From assembly GCF_020623625.1 (NCBI RefSeq), contig NC_060200.1, positions 2,314,001 through 2,378,000 of the forward strand: a DNA stretch of 64,000 nucleotides, given 5' to 3'. Under the pieces are notes generated by a model. The model worked only from the letters and a program-made list of their open reading frames with translations. It had not been told where the DNA came from and ran no database searches. This DNA comes from Saccharomycodes ludwigii (lineage: Eukaryota; Ascomycota; Saccharomycetes; Saccharomycodales; Saccharomycodaceae). The number at the start of each line of letters is the position of its first letter. Within the stretch, counting starts at the first letter, position 1. This document shows positions 20,829 to 33,994 of this stretch, piece after piece. Position numbers and translations under genes: made by a program.

Positions 20829-21179
20829 TTAATTTTTAGTTTGGATGGATTGTACATCCATTGGTAACACTTTTTCCTTGGTTTTTTTCTTGAACACCGC
20901 TGATAAAACATTAAGCTGGGTTGAAAAATTTAATCTGTCACAGACTTGGGCAAACATAAATTTTAAGATTTGGTCAGTTCGATGAATATTGGCCGTAGTG
21001 TTATACCTATTGTACTGAAATTTAAAATGCGGACCATCCATACTAATACTAGAATCTAAAGTCGATACAAGGTGAGTAGGAAAAGAAAAGAAAAGAAAAG
21101 AAAAGAAGAGAAAAGAAAAAAAAAACTTAACTTTACGCACAGTGCACGTGAAATGATTCCAAGTTCTGTATCGTTTCAT
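20829..21179 (-). CDS. Unrecognised small ORF between RPS2 and NAB2
   Basis: 116 codons, convergent with RPS2 (34-bp gap). I do not recognise a family. Residues 19-33 are a Phe/Ser run encoded by an (AAAAG)n tract (on the plus strand) and may not be translated. A second in-frame ATG (about residue 47, DNA position 21041) would give a 70-residue protein that looks more protein-like: I-L-K-F-M-F-A-Q-V-C-D-R-L, then K-E-K-V-L-P-M-D-V. The latter faintly recalls the helix-loop-helix end of a histone fold, but this is only an impression. S. cerevisiae has no gene in this slot that I can name. It may be spurious. Confidence 0.33.
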   Translation of the reverse strand: MKRYRTWNHFTCTVRKVKFFFSFLFFSFLFFSFPTHLVSTLDSSISMDGPHFKFQYNRYNTTANIHRTDQILKFMFAQVCDRLNFSTQLNVLSAVFKKKTKEKVLPMDVQSIQTKN

Positions 21180-21513
21180 TTACATTTTGTTTTAACAACT
21201 TAATCAGTTACTTTTAAAGTTAGAATGACAAGATATGAAGAAAATCAAGAAAATGCAAACATCGACTAACACTCTATAGTGGTGTATAATTAAACCTCGG
21301 GTATCAAATAGTAAAAATAAAAAAACGTGAATAATTAAAAAAAAAAAAAGAAATTATGCAAGTAGTTCTTGATACCGCTAATATCCCGAGTTTGTTTTTA
21401 AATTTTACAAGTATTTTTATCTTCTATTTATGTGCATGTGACTTGTTTTTTTTTTTTTTTTTCATTTTTTTTTTATTGTCTTTTTTTTTTTTTTTATTTT
21501 TCTTTTTGTTTCT

Positions 21514-21546
<33 letters not shown>

Positions 21547-21697
21547 TGTATTAATAAAAGAATTTTATACTGATATACTTAAAATAATGAAAAAGAAAAA
21601 AAAAATTAATACAGTAAAATAATAAAATAATCGGTGATATTATTATCATTAGTATTTGTAGAATACAGATTAAAAAGTTTTTCTTATAATCTTTTAA
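21180..21697. other. Gap between the small ORF and NAB2
   Basis: 518 bp with very long T runs from about 21446 to 21545. An 88-codon plus-strand frame over it is almost all Phe and is a product of the tract. No gene is supported. Confidence 0.55.
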
Positions 21698-23098
21698 TCA
21701 TTCAGTCATAACTGCATCAACTTGTTGCTGCTGCTGCTGCTGCTGCTGCTGTTGACTTTCTTCAATTTGGGGCTGTACTTCTTGTCCTTGTCCCTTTTGT
21801 AATTCTGGATTAACCCACTTAGAATCTGAAATAACTCTCCCTTCCGGATGCCTGAACAAACAAGCTTTATTTGTGCAATTCACGCCAAACTTACAATCTT
21901 CTGGAATAGGGTGACCAAAAATACAGTCAATTCTAGTACATGAACTACCGTCACGACACATAATTGGAGATTTAGCATGTCTGAACTTACAATGTTTATT
22001 TGTACAATACAATCCGTATTTACACTGCTCCAAAGATTTTTCTGTAGCAAAAGAATTAGCCGCAGTAGCTGTCACAATAGCTGCTCTGCCCAATGGTTGA
22101 ACAGCTTTGACCTTAGATGGAGAACTATGTGCTTTAACACAGTTTGGATCAACACATTTTAAATTTTCAGAACACCATGTGTAATCAGAAACTTTTTGGT
22201 CTTCATTGCAGGGAGTTGGATGACCAAATGGACATTTTGGGTTCGCGCATACAGCCCCGAATTTGCATAAAACAATACCACTAGACAGCATCTTGCTCCT
22301 TTCTATATTAGCAGCAATCGCAGCGTTCTTCTTTTCCAAAAACTCTGCCTTCGACTTCTTTAATTGTTCCATTAATTCTTGATCTTCGTCTGGATGTAAA
22401 AATGTGCACGTATGATTCTTCCTAGGACAGTTTGGATATAAAAGACATAGTTTTGTTGGATGAGCAAAGGGGCATTCCCTCGTAGTCAATGGACAATTTG
22501 GGAAATCTTTGCAACGCTCTTCCTTTTGAGGTGTTAGATTTTTAACAAAGTTCTTCATATACCTTGGATTATTCAACTTATTCTTAACATCATATCTATT
22601 ATTACCACCGTTGTTATGCTGAACAAACCGTTTACCAACACCATAACCACTGGCTCGATTGGCTTTATTATTACTTGTTTGGATTGGAACTCGATTGTTG
22701 TTATAGTCCTGCGTTATAGCATCCACCGTACTAGGAGTAGGAGGAGGTACTTGCTCAACCTGTTGTGTTTTCGGTTGTGACTCGTAGCCTCTTAATTTAA
22801 CTAAAACTTGTTGAAGTAGTTCGTTAAGAGTACTAGAGGAATTACCAGTATTGCTATTTAATGTAGAGGCTGCTACAAATGCACCCTCTATAACAACTTG
22901 CAAATCTGCTACATCAACCGTATCAAATAAGGAATGCAACTCTTTAACAACGTCCTCTAAAGATCCACCATTTGACATTAACAAAATAATATATTCTGCA
23001 ACATAAGTTCTATCTTCACTAAAATTTTTCAATCCTGTTAAACACTCAGCAACAAAATGTTTTAATTGCTCACTGATACTTTCATTAATAGCAGACAT
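21698..23098 (-). CDS. NAB2: Nuclear poly(A)-binding protein Nab2
   Basis: 466 residues (S. cerevisiae 525). Nab2 binds poly(A), limits tail length and couples mRNP compaction to export through Mlp1. The N-terminal PWI-like domain (about 1-95) matches Nab2 closely (R-T-Y-V-A-E-Y-I-I-L-L-M-S-N-G-G). Seven tandem CCCH fingers follow between about residues 195 and 420: C-K-D-F-P-N-C, C-L-L-Y-P-N-C, C-K-F-G-A-V-C, C-S-E-N-L-K-C, C-K-Y-G-L-Y-C, C-R-D-G-S-S-C and C-K-F-G-V-N-C. That is the full set known for Nab2. The long Gln repeat lies at the C-terminus here (about 450-460), not between the PWI and RGG regions. An RGG domain is not obvious. A heat-shock element lies upstream. Matches YGL122C. 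Confidence 0.94.
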   Translation of the reverse strand: MSAINESISEQLKHFVAECLTGLKNFSEDRTYVAEYIILLMSNGGSLEDVVKELHSLFDTVDVADLQVVIEGAFVAASTLNSNTGNSSSTLNELLQQVLVKLRGYESQPKTQQVEQVPPPTPSTVDAITQDYNNNRVPIQTSNNKANRASGYGVGKRFVQHNNGGNNRYDVKNKLNNPRYMKNFVKNLTPQKEERCKDFPNCPLTTRECPFAHPTKLCLLYPNCPRKNHTCTFLHPDEDQELMEQLKKSKAEFLEKKNAAIAANIERSKMLSSGIVLCKFGAVCANPKCPFGHPTPCNEDQKVSDYTWCSENLKCVDPNCVKAHSSPSKVKAVQPLGRAAIVTATAANSFATEKSLEQCKYGLYCTNKHCKFRHAKSPIMCRDGSSCTRIDCIFGHPIPEDCKFGVNCTNKACLFRHPEGRVISDSKWVNPELQKGQGQEVQPQIEESQQQQQQQQQQQVDAVMTE

Positions 23099-23814
23099 CG
23101 TATATGTATGTGTTAGACTACTTGTGGCTGTGTTATTTTATTGTTATTATTATTATTATTATTTTTTTTTTTTCTTTTCTTCTACTTTTTAAAAGTTGTT
23201 AGTTAAAAAAAAAAAAAACGTTTTTTTGCACAGCTGCTTAAACATTAAATAACTGTGATAAAATTAGATAAATGAAAAGACAAATAGACGATGAATTAGT
23301 ACGAGAGTTTTGATCTTTATTCATCCTTAACTTTTCATTCTTGCCACTCATTTCTTCCCCTGTCAAATAAAAAAAAAAAAAAAAAAAAAAAGCAATAAAA
23401 AAATACATCTGCGCTCTTTTCTATAAGAATGTTCTAGAAGTTCTTCCTACTTTCCAAATGAAACAAAAAAAGAAACGAGAAAAAAAAATATATATGTATA
23501 TATATCATCTATACCGAACTCAAAAAGGACTAAATTAACGGATATAAAAGAATTTAAGCCGACGAATCCTTTAACAATAGAGTTGTATGTTTTTCGTTTT
23601 TTTTTTCGTATCCACTTCAACATCTATATCTTTGTTGATCCTTTGGAAAATATTCATTCCATTTTGCCTCTAACGAAAACTGCGTTAATAATAACTTAAA
23701 TTTTTTCATAGTAAAGTGTATGTATTTTTAGCATTGTAAATTAATGTATAAAGATTACATATGTTACAACGTTAAACTATCTATTTAGTATATACTATGC
23801 ATTCTAATAAAGAG
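23099..23814 (-). other. NAB2 upstream region; no GPG1 here
   Basis: 716 bp between NAB2 and the PRP43 3' end. S. cerevisiae has GPG1 (YGL121C) in this slot; no comparable reading frame exists here. The stretch contains a heat-shock element, ATT and poly(T) tracts near 23143-23173, and poly(A) near 23367-23390. Confidence 0.6.
23427..23443. promoter_or_regulatory. Heat-shock element upstream of NAB2
   Basis: GAATGTTCTAGAAGTTC contains three contiguous, perfectly phased inverted 5-bp units (nGAAn, nTTCn, nGAAn), the minimal high-affinity Hsf1 site, plus a further out-of-phase TTC. It lies about 330 bp upstream of the NAB2 ATG. The match is seen directly; its function is inferred. Confidence 0.6.
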
Positions 23815-26543
<2,729 letters not shown>

Positions 26544-26614
26544 TGCATAGGCCGGGAATCGAACCCGGGGCCCAACGATGGCAACGTTGGATTTTACCAC
26601 TAAACCACCGATGC
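26544..26614 (-). tRNA. tRNA-Gly (GCC), copy 1, with an acceptor-stem mismatch
   Basis: A 71-nt cloverleaf starting GCATCGGTGGTTTAGTGG, with anticodon GCC in the loop TTGCCAT. The A box (TGGTTTAGTGG) and B box (GGTTCGATTCC) are canonical, and T-rich DNA follows the 3' end. The body is almost identical to S. cerevisiae tRNA-Gly(GCC). Compared with the copy at 59087-59157 it differs by a single base (plus-strand A at 26549 instead of C). This turns the C5-G68 acceptor pair into C5-U68. Confidence 0.95.
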
Positions 26615-27276
26615 CAATTTACATGTTCCATTATATTTTTATATTTGTTCCAATATGAAACGAAGTAAATGAGTATTATAGCTAATACTCATAACAATAA
26701 CATAGTTATCAAGATTAGTGATCATGATTAGTACAAATAAAAATAAGATCGAGAATAATTAAGAAAAAATATAAAACGGAAGAATATTCCTCATGACATT
26801 CCTAATGATTGATATATAGTTTTAACTAATCTTTATTATATGTAAAGACCTAAATAGAACAAGAAATTAATTACCATGATCCGATCCAGTAATTACTACG
26901 ACTAGTCCTGAGTTGTGCTTACGATATATGTTGTTATAAAGTATAATTGTGTTTATCACAATTCGTACGAAGTATAGGATAGTCGGTTAATAAAGGACTA
27001 ACCTATGATAATAGGACGCTAATGTTTCGACATTAAAACAAGAATGGAAATAAAAAAGACAAAATAAATTATATATAAAGAGCTGATTTATTTAGAGAAA
27101 TTAATTAAGAAATTAGTTGTTAATATATACGTTATAATTTATTAGCTAAAATTATGTAAAAGATCAAGCAACAAATTAGCACATCTGTTTTGATATAAAT
27201 ATTAAAGTATCAAATCTGTTTACTAACCCTGCATCCAATGGTATAATCTCTGCAAAATAAACAAAATTCGTAGTAA
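26615..27276. other. Gap between tRNA-Gly and tRNA-Thr
   Basis: 662 bp with no protein gene. It includes the LTR-like repeat copy A. Inverted repeats are present, for example GAGTATTA...TAATACTC at about 26670-26690. The base composition is less homopolymer-dominated than other intergenic DNA here, which fits old inserted elements next to tRNA genes. Confidence 0.55.
26798..26912 (+). mobile_element. Dispersed tRNA-linked repeat, copy A (possible solo LTR fossil)
   Basis: The first 64 bp of this stretch match the minus strand at about 59237-59300 at 61 of 64 positions, and weaker similarity continues for roughly 50 bp. It lies about 185 bp upstream of tRNA-Gly copy 1 in the opposite orientation to the tRNA. 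It contains a TATA-like GATATATAG and the block TCTTTATTATATGTAAAGAC. Yeast Ty retrotransposons insert upstream of Pol III genes and leave solo LTRs, so an LTR relic is the best explanation. Ends, family and age cannot be fixed from two copies, and no coding part is present. Confidence 0.45.
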
Positions 27277-27349
27277 GCTTCTATGGCCAAGTTGGTAAGG
27301 CGCCACACTAGTAATGTGGAGATCATCAGTTCGACTCTGGTTGGAAGCA
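27277..27349 (+). tRNA. tRNA-Thr (AGT)
   Basis: A 73-nt cloverleaf. The acceptor stem GCTTCTA pairs with TGGAAGC (one G-U pair), discriminator A. Anticodon AGT sits in the loop CTAGTAA, with a good D arm (GGCCAAGTTGGTAAGGC). The T loop is TTCGACT and T-rich DNA follows at 27352-27362. Very close to S. cerevisiae tT(AGU), differing mainly in the T stem. No intron. Confidence 0.95.
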
Positions 27350-27563
27350 ATTTTCCTTTTTTTATTTTTTTTTTTTACTCTAAACTGTTTTCATTTCAAA
27401 GACGGTCTCAACTACCGACTAATAATTTCAGATTTATTCAGAGTAACTATGACCCACCGACATAGATCCAATTGCAAATTCGAAAATTGAAACACATACA
27501 ATATTACTTAAGATATGTATGTGTGTATGTATCAATATGTTAATCTTGCCAAGTATAAGTGTC

Positions 27564-27595
<32 letters not shown>

Positions 27596-27828
27596 AAAAG
27601 AAAAAGTCGAATAAAATATACATAGAGTTAAAGTCTAATAATAACAATAATGATTCGCTAACCAAAACATATTAAAATAAAAGATTAAAATAAAAATTAA
27701 CAAGATCAAACTTAAAAAAAAAAAAAAAAAAAAAAAAATTCATTAATTATAATCATAATAAATAATAAGTAGATTTAATCTAGCCCAACTAAATAAAAAA
27801 AAAAAAAAAAAAACAATGGCACTCAAGC
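27350..27828. other. Gap between tRNA-Thr and the PBP2 3' end
   Basis: 479 bp with long A runs (about 27563-27593, 27715-27739 and 27795-27813). No gene. The left end of the inferred inversion falls in this neighbourhood. Confidence 0.5.
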
Positions 27829-30765
27829 TTATATATCCGTCACTCGTTCATCTTTAGATAAGCAAGTGGTATCTATATTGGCTGTTGTATTAATAGCTTC
27901 ATGTTCAGTGCCGGAAGTGTTAGTAGTATACGTAGTATTTTCTGTAACAGTGGTATCTGCAGAGGCAGTTGTGGTGGTGGTAATAGTTGTGGTGTTATCA
28001 TACACTTTTGCAGACCTTCTAATATCGGATTCTATTTTATTATTGATCATGGCCAAGGCAATTTGATTACTCATAGGGGATCCAATAATGATAAACTTCC
28101 TTTGCGCATCAACTGGCTCATGATCAATGATAACCTCGGAACCTGAAGATTCTTTGATGTATTTTATATTTTTCCCATTCTTCCCAATAACATTACCTAC
28201 ATAGTCATTGTTAATAAAACAATTTTGGTGTACTATACCCATTGGTGTTGTGGTAAAAGATGATAATTTAATGTGTGGAATAACTTCATTTGGATCGTTA
28301 AGTGTAGATGCCGATGAATTAGTAGCAGTTGCTGCACCAAATGGCTGGTGTTGTTGCTGATACAACAATGCAGTTTGATTCATTAGCGCAGCTGCTGCTG
28401 CTATTTGAGCAGAGGTAGGTGGCAGTAAGGCAGTGGTGTTAGGTGGAGATATTAGTGATGTCAATGATGATGTTGATGCTGAGGCATGCTGATTTAACAA
28501 AGTAGCAGAGGCAGCTATGGTCGCAGCAGCATTGCTATTATTGGTATTAGTGGGAGTAACAGTGGACACAGCCGAATTTAATCTTGTTGGGGCCGGTGGC
28601 ATTGCTGCTGAAGTAGAGGATATAGAAATTGGAGAAGAGGAGGTAGTACTGGTGGACGATTGGTCGGATAAAGATAATATAGACCCATGATTATGGGTTG
28701 TATTAGTGCTGTTGTTAGAATTACTACTAGTGTTATATTTTTGTGAATAATGATTATTAGAAGAAGAAAGATAATAGCCACTGTTGGCTTTGTGATGGTG
28801 AGTATGGTTGTTGTTAGAAGTAGTACCATTTAAACCATTACTAGTGTTGTTATTATATACTTGGCTTGTTTGAAAATTATAATGGTAGCTGTTGCTGTTG
28901 TTGTTGTTGTTGTTGTTGCTATTATAATTGTGTTGGTAGTGTTTAGAAGAAGAGGAAGTTGGTGAAATAATACTGCTAATACTACTTGTATTATTACTGT
29001 TCATGTAAATATTATCAGTTGAGACGGGAGTAATTAATCTGGAAGATGTATCGTTTCTATTATTATCATTGTTATTGGTAGCAGTAGTAGTAGTATTGTT
29101 ATTATTGCTACTATTATTGTTATTATAGTTTTTAGTGGCAGTGTTAACCAATTCATGAATACTACTATTATTATTTCTATAAGAATTGGCAAATTTACTA
29201 TTATTATTATTATTATTATTTGCTGTAGTAATAGTAGTTGCAGTAATTGCGGCGGAATTACTAGATGTAAAAGTAGAATGACTATTGCTGCTACTTTGAC
29301 TTTGTGTTCTTATCGGAGTAGATGTATAATTTAATGCATATTTTGAAAAGGAGTTTGGGTTAGTGTTATTGACAGGATTTATTCCGATTGAATGATAACT
29401 ATTGTTGCTATTATAATGATGGTTACTATTAGTATTGGTATTGTTGTTAATACCGTTGTTAATAATACTGTTATTTGAATAATCCGTTACTAAACTTCCA
29501 TTACTATAGCTGCTAGTACTACTATTGCTGCTCATGCTGGAATTGCTACTACTATTACTATGATTGTGGCGATTGTGGCGAATAAAACTATGATTTTTAC
29601 CTCCTATCAAGGAACTAGATGAAACGGTACGTGAAAACATCAAATCATCAACACTTTGATGATTTTTATAACCCAGTTGTTTGGTTTTGCCATTGTGCAT
29701 AACATTATTACTATGTTGCTGTTCATATTGAGGTAGATAAATCACACTACTACTACGTATATTGGAATTAATTGTTGAAGTAGTAAAGTCATTGCTATTA
29801 CCGTTATTTGCGTTTAAAGGAGTATATAAAATGTGTTTCACTTTAATTTTCTCTTGATATTTGAAAATTGTCTCAGATATATAATATGTGGCAATATGGA
29901 TTGCATCCGGGACACCAGTCACTGTTAAAAGGCGATCGTTGGATAGGGGTAACGTATTAGGATTAGCAATCAATTTGGCAGCACTTAATTCTTCAATTTG
30001 TTTTAATCTGGTACCTTGTTTTCCAATAACATATCCCATCAATTGGTGTGAAATCAAAAGGTTCAAAGTACATAATTTGGAATTAACTTCGTTATTGTTG
30101 TTATTATTTTCAACAGCAGTTGAAATAGTTGGATCCACACCCACCTGTTCCTTTTGTTGTTCGTCACTTTTAACTCCTGTTGTTTTGCCAAGTATGGAAC
30201 TTGTGTCACCTCCTGCATTTAGAATCCTTGTCAACAAACCAAAACACTTGGCAACATTTTCGCAGTTTCCTCGTATATAAACAACTCTCTCCTGAATCCC
30301 CTTAATATTATCAGAAACGTTAATTTTGGTGTTAGTATCACGTTTTAAAATATTAATGGTTGATCCGTGAGATCCCACAATCAAAGCAGCTTCTTTTACA
30401 TGACATAATACCCTTAAGATAACATAATCTTTTACAGGCGTTGATGTTGATGCTGAAGTTATTGTAGAAGCGCTGCAAACACTTGATGTTCTGGCACTAC
30501 TGGTATTAGCACCGGCACCCATAGAACTGGTATGTGTATAATCATCTAATGCAACCCTTTTTATTTCAGCTTCTAGTATCTGCTCATTCTTTCTCTTCAC
30601 TGAAGTACTAGGGTTTTCATAGTTGGTGTCACCATCAATGTCATCAATAGTGTATGGTGTATATTGGTTATTATTAGAACCATTATTAGAACCATTATTA
30701 GAACGATAATAATACATGTTTTTGGAGGAGATATTTGTGTTACTATTTATGCCACCATGAGCTAT

Positions 30766-30839
<74 letters not shown>

Positions 30840-31392
30840 AACTGTTATTGTTATTCATAAAATAAATCTTATTGTTATAATCATTAGTAGTGTTATATTT
30901 CTTTGGTTTATTGTTACTGTGGTTATAAAAGCTAGTGTTGTTATTTGTCTTGTTGCCGTTATTATTCTTGCGTTTGTTTTTACTATTACTCTTGTAATTA
31001 ATGCTGGCTTTTTTCTTCCCTTTAGATATGTCTGTAGAAGAGTTTTGGGAATAGTCTCCTATTATAATAGACGGTAATGAAGAAGAAGAGTTTGTAGAAG
31101 CAGAACTTGTAATGCTATGATTGTCTTCATATTCATTTTCCTCATCATCGTCGAAATCTTCAAACCCTTCTCCATCAATTTTTTCATTTTCTCTTATAAC
31201 CTCTTTTGCTGTGTTACTAATAAGCACATCATTGTTTTGTACACTTGACAGCACTGGAGATACAGCCGCTGTCTTTTCTGATTCATTTGTTGTACATGAA
31301 TTAGAGGTAGAAATAAAAGTAGAAATGTGTTTCCCGTTACTAGCAGCAATAACAGGAGTAGAATTGTTTTTGTCGTTCTTATTGTCAATCAT
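27829..31392 (-). CDS. PBP2: Three-KH-domain RNA-binding protein, Pbp2-like, greatly expanded
   Basis: 1187 residues from the ATG at 31392; an in-frame TTG four codons upstream is unlikely to be the start. Three KH domains are clear. KH1 is at about 320-390 (G-S-H-G-S-T loop), KH2 at about 435-510 (V-I-G-K-Q-G-T-R) and KH3 at about 1037-1120 (V-I-G-K-N-G-K-N-I-K). KH proteins of this group bind mRNA or telomere-linked RNPs; Pbp2 was found as a Pab1-binding-protein partner. KH1 and KH2 sit as a pair and KH3 is separated by over 500 residues of Asn/Ser/Thr-rich sequence. The N-terminus carries a run of about 25 Asn encoded by an AAT-type microsatellite. S. cerevisiae Pbp2 is only about 413 residues. 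Hek2 is the paralogous alternative; position beside SWC5 favours YBR233W. Confidence 0.78.
30767..30838. repeat. (ATT)n microsatellite coding poly-Asn in the PBP2-like gene
   Basis: About 24 uninterrupted trinucleotide units, read as AAT codons on the minus strand. Length is likely to vary between strains. Confidence 0.85.
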
Positions 31393-33025
31393 GCTGGAGT
31401 TCAATCAAAAATAGGATAAAAACTGAAGTAAAAGTTAAAAATATGTGTAAGGTCAGTCAGAATAAATAGATCTAAAAACAATGCAGTATTTTATAACTTT
31501 GCAATGTAATTGTATACTTTGTTGTATTCTTTTAGCTTAATTAATGGCTAAAATTAAATATAAAAGAAAAGAAAGGAAGAGATACTTTTAATTGCTTTTC
31601 TTTTTTTAATATACAGTTTGTTTTTTTGTTTTTTGTTTTTTGTTTGTTTGTTATTTTTTTTCTTTTTTTTTTTTTTCTTTTTTCTCTTAGGGGCTCGAAA
31701 CTTAAAACACTTGGTATTTTTACTGTTTCTTTTGTTGATTATTTAGTTCCCCTTTGCTAATTGCTTCTATACTGTATCTTGTCTATTACTCTATACTTAG
31801 ATTTATACAAATTTCTCTTCAGTTTAATTTTTAGTTATATTTTTGAGTTTTCTTTCCACCCATAAGAATGTTGTTAAAAGAGAAAGAACTAGAAAGCAAG
31901 ATGCTAAAGAAAGAAAAAAAAATAAAATAAAATAAAAAAAAAAAAAAAAAATTAAAAAACGAAAGAGAGAAAAAGGTTTTATTTTTTTTTTTTTCAGTAA
32001 AAAATTGGGAATATAAGATTAAAAGAAGAAAATCAATATATGAAAAACAGAGAAAGATAAATCAACATTGAATTGATAATTTTGGTTGAACGGTAATAAT
32101 GAGAATGATACGGAATGGATAAAGAAAAAAGAAAAGAAAAAGCATAAATAATACCAAGAAAATATATTTCAATTAAAGAACGACAGTCCAGTATAAGAAT
32201 TGAAAGATTTGGTAGACGTTTTGTTTGTTTTTGTTTTTGTTTTTGTTTATTTATTTATTTATTTTTTCCAAGCTGAGTTGGAACTGAACTTTTTGATGGT
32301 TGATAATAAAAAAGAAAAAATAATTCGAGGTATTGTTTTAATCTTTTTTTTTTTTACACGTAATGAGTTCTTTTTTTTATTTTGTTTTGTGATTAAATTT
32401 GAATTTGAATTTTGGTTGAAAAATAAACAAAGAAATTAATTAATTAAATATCTCATGATTTTAGTTTAAGTTTGCGTATGATAGAAAGTTGCATTTGACT
32501 TGTAAAAAAGAAAAGAGAAAGATCAACAGCAAACACTACGACGAAAAGTTTGTTTTTATTTCGTGGTAGTTACAGATGTGGTAATTGCCTCCATTCATCC
32601 TCCGTTTCTTAGTAATAAAAATAGGAGTTTTATTTATATAGTATACATCGATTCGCGCTAATAAAAAAAATAAAAACAAAAGGGGGTAAAAAGGGGCAAA
32701 AAAGAAGGAAAAGAAAATCATACAGAAATGCACCTACACGGTAACATAGGGGAAAATAAAGTACCTGATTTATTCTTTTTTTTGTCGTGGCGGTGGCCGT
32801 GGTGGTTTTCCTAATTCCCAACTCCAATAAAAATATATATTAAATTCTTTCTTTGTTTATATTAAAATATTACTTATATAATTATACTCTTTATTCTTTC
32901 ATTCCAAATAATATTAAATTCCACTTTAATAAAGTAAACAACTTATATATATATATATATACATATCTATCATTTGCTACGACGCATTATTAAAACATAA
33001 AAAACAATTCCACTATACCTTTATC
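31393..33025. other. PBP2/SWC5 divergent intergenic region
   Basis: 1.6 kb, very AT-rich, with poly(T) and poly(A) blocks at about 31650-31685, 31915-31952 and 31980-31996, TTTATT repeats near 32240-32265, and an AT dinucleotide run at 32945-32962. No protein or RNA gene recognised; short frames here are low complexity. Confidence 0.5.
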
Positions 33026-33955
33026 ATGCAACCAAAAGTAATGCAAAAAGATCAACATTATCTACTAGATAACCAAGATCAATATGATGAAGAATTAGAT
33101 CAAGATTATGTCCTACCTACAGAAGACACAACAAAAGAGAATATCAAAAACGACACCGGTTATCATAGCGTTGATAGTGATAGCGAAGATGAAGCTACTA
33201 AAGAACTTGACCTTAAATATTCCACCATAGTCAGTGAATCTGGTGGTCTAGTCAAAACCAGAAGGGCAAGGCAATTGGAATTAGAAAACTTAAGAAAGAA
33301 TAAATATGAAAATATAAATAACAAAGAGAGTAATAATAATAATATTGACACCTCTTCAATTAGTAATATATGGAAAGAATTAAAGGCAGAAAGTGAAAAC
33401 AGGTTGTACAATACAAAATGTGGTAAAAATGCTAAATCTATAATGGGAACTCGCTTCAACGATGATTGCAATTCTAAAAATGATGATTCCACTTTTGAGC
33501 AAGAAAGGATAAAAATAAAAAGAAGCTACAAATTCGCCGGGGTTGTACATACCGAGGAGAAATGGGTTGCTAAATCCAGTGCAGCAGCCAAAGAATACCT
33601 GAATAGTTTGAAGTTCCTTGACTCTGCCATTAACCCCGAAGGCAAAAATATAAAAAACAACAAAAACAATAAGATAACAAAACAAGCAAGTACTATTCTA
33701 CGAAGACCTTTGAAAAGACCTCCCATTTTAGAGAAAATAATAGCAGGCTCTTTGAAACCCAAGTTATCTACTTTGGAAAAATCTAAAATAGATTGGGCAC
33801 TTTATGTGGATAACCAAGGAATTAATGATGACTTAAAGAATCACAATAAGGATGGGTATTTAGCCAAACAAGATTTCTTGAATAAAGTAGATTATAATAG
33901 GGACCTACAGTATAAAAAATTAAGAGAAAAGGAATTAGCTGAAAAATATAAATAA
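33026..33955 (+). CDS. SWC5: SWR1-complex subunit Swc5 (BCNT family)
   Basis: 309 residues (S. cerevisiae Swc5 is 303). Swc5 is a subunit of SWR1, which swaps H2A for H2A.Z in nucleosomes, and is needed to activate its ATPase. The N-terminal third is acidic (D-E-E-L-D-Q-D-Y, D-S-D-S-E-D-E-A), the histone-binding region. The C-terminal BCNT domain (about 235-305) has the family block K-I-D-W-A-L-Y-V-D and then G-Y-L-A-K-Q-D-F-L-N-K-V-D. Convergent with the transporter gene (106-bp gap). The homologue is YBR231C. Confidence 0.92.
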   Translation: MQPKVMQKDQHYLLDNQDQYDEELDQDYVLPTEDTTKENIKNDTGYHSVDSDSEDEATKELDLKYSTIVSESGGLVKTRRARQLELENLRKNKYENINNKESNNNNIDTSSISNIWKELKAESENRLYNTKCGKNAKSIMGTRFNDDCNSKNDDSTFEQERIKIKRSYKFAGVVHTEEKWVAKSSAAAKEYLNSLKFLDSAINPEGKNIKNNKNNKITKQASTILRRPLKRPPILEKIIAGSLKPKLSTLEKSKIDWALYVDNQGINDDLKNHNKDGYLAKQDFLNKVDYNRDLQYKKLREKELAEKYK

Positions 33956-33994
33956 AGGTTAGATGATACTACATATTATATAGAATTGTATATG

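Noticed and set aside
21060-21179. A possible short intron in the small ORF next to RPS2 (TACTCAC as branch point).
   Set aside because: No GTATGT-type donor and no consensus TACTAAC; the pyrimidine tract is just an (AAAAG)n repeat.
27283-27465. A 60-codon frame starting inside tRNA-Thr.
   Set aside because: It is a shadow of the tRNA gene plus its T-rich terminator.
31393-33025. A hidden RNA gene in the long PBP2/SWC5 gap.
   Set aside because: Checked by eye for tRNA boxes, snRNA cores and C/D motifs; nothing beyond AT-rich tracts. A covariance-model scan would be decisive.
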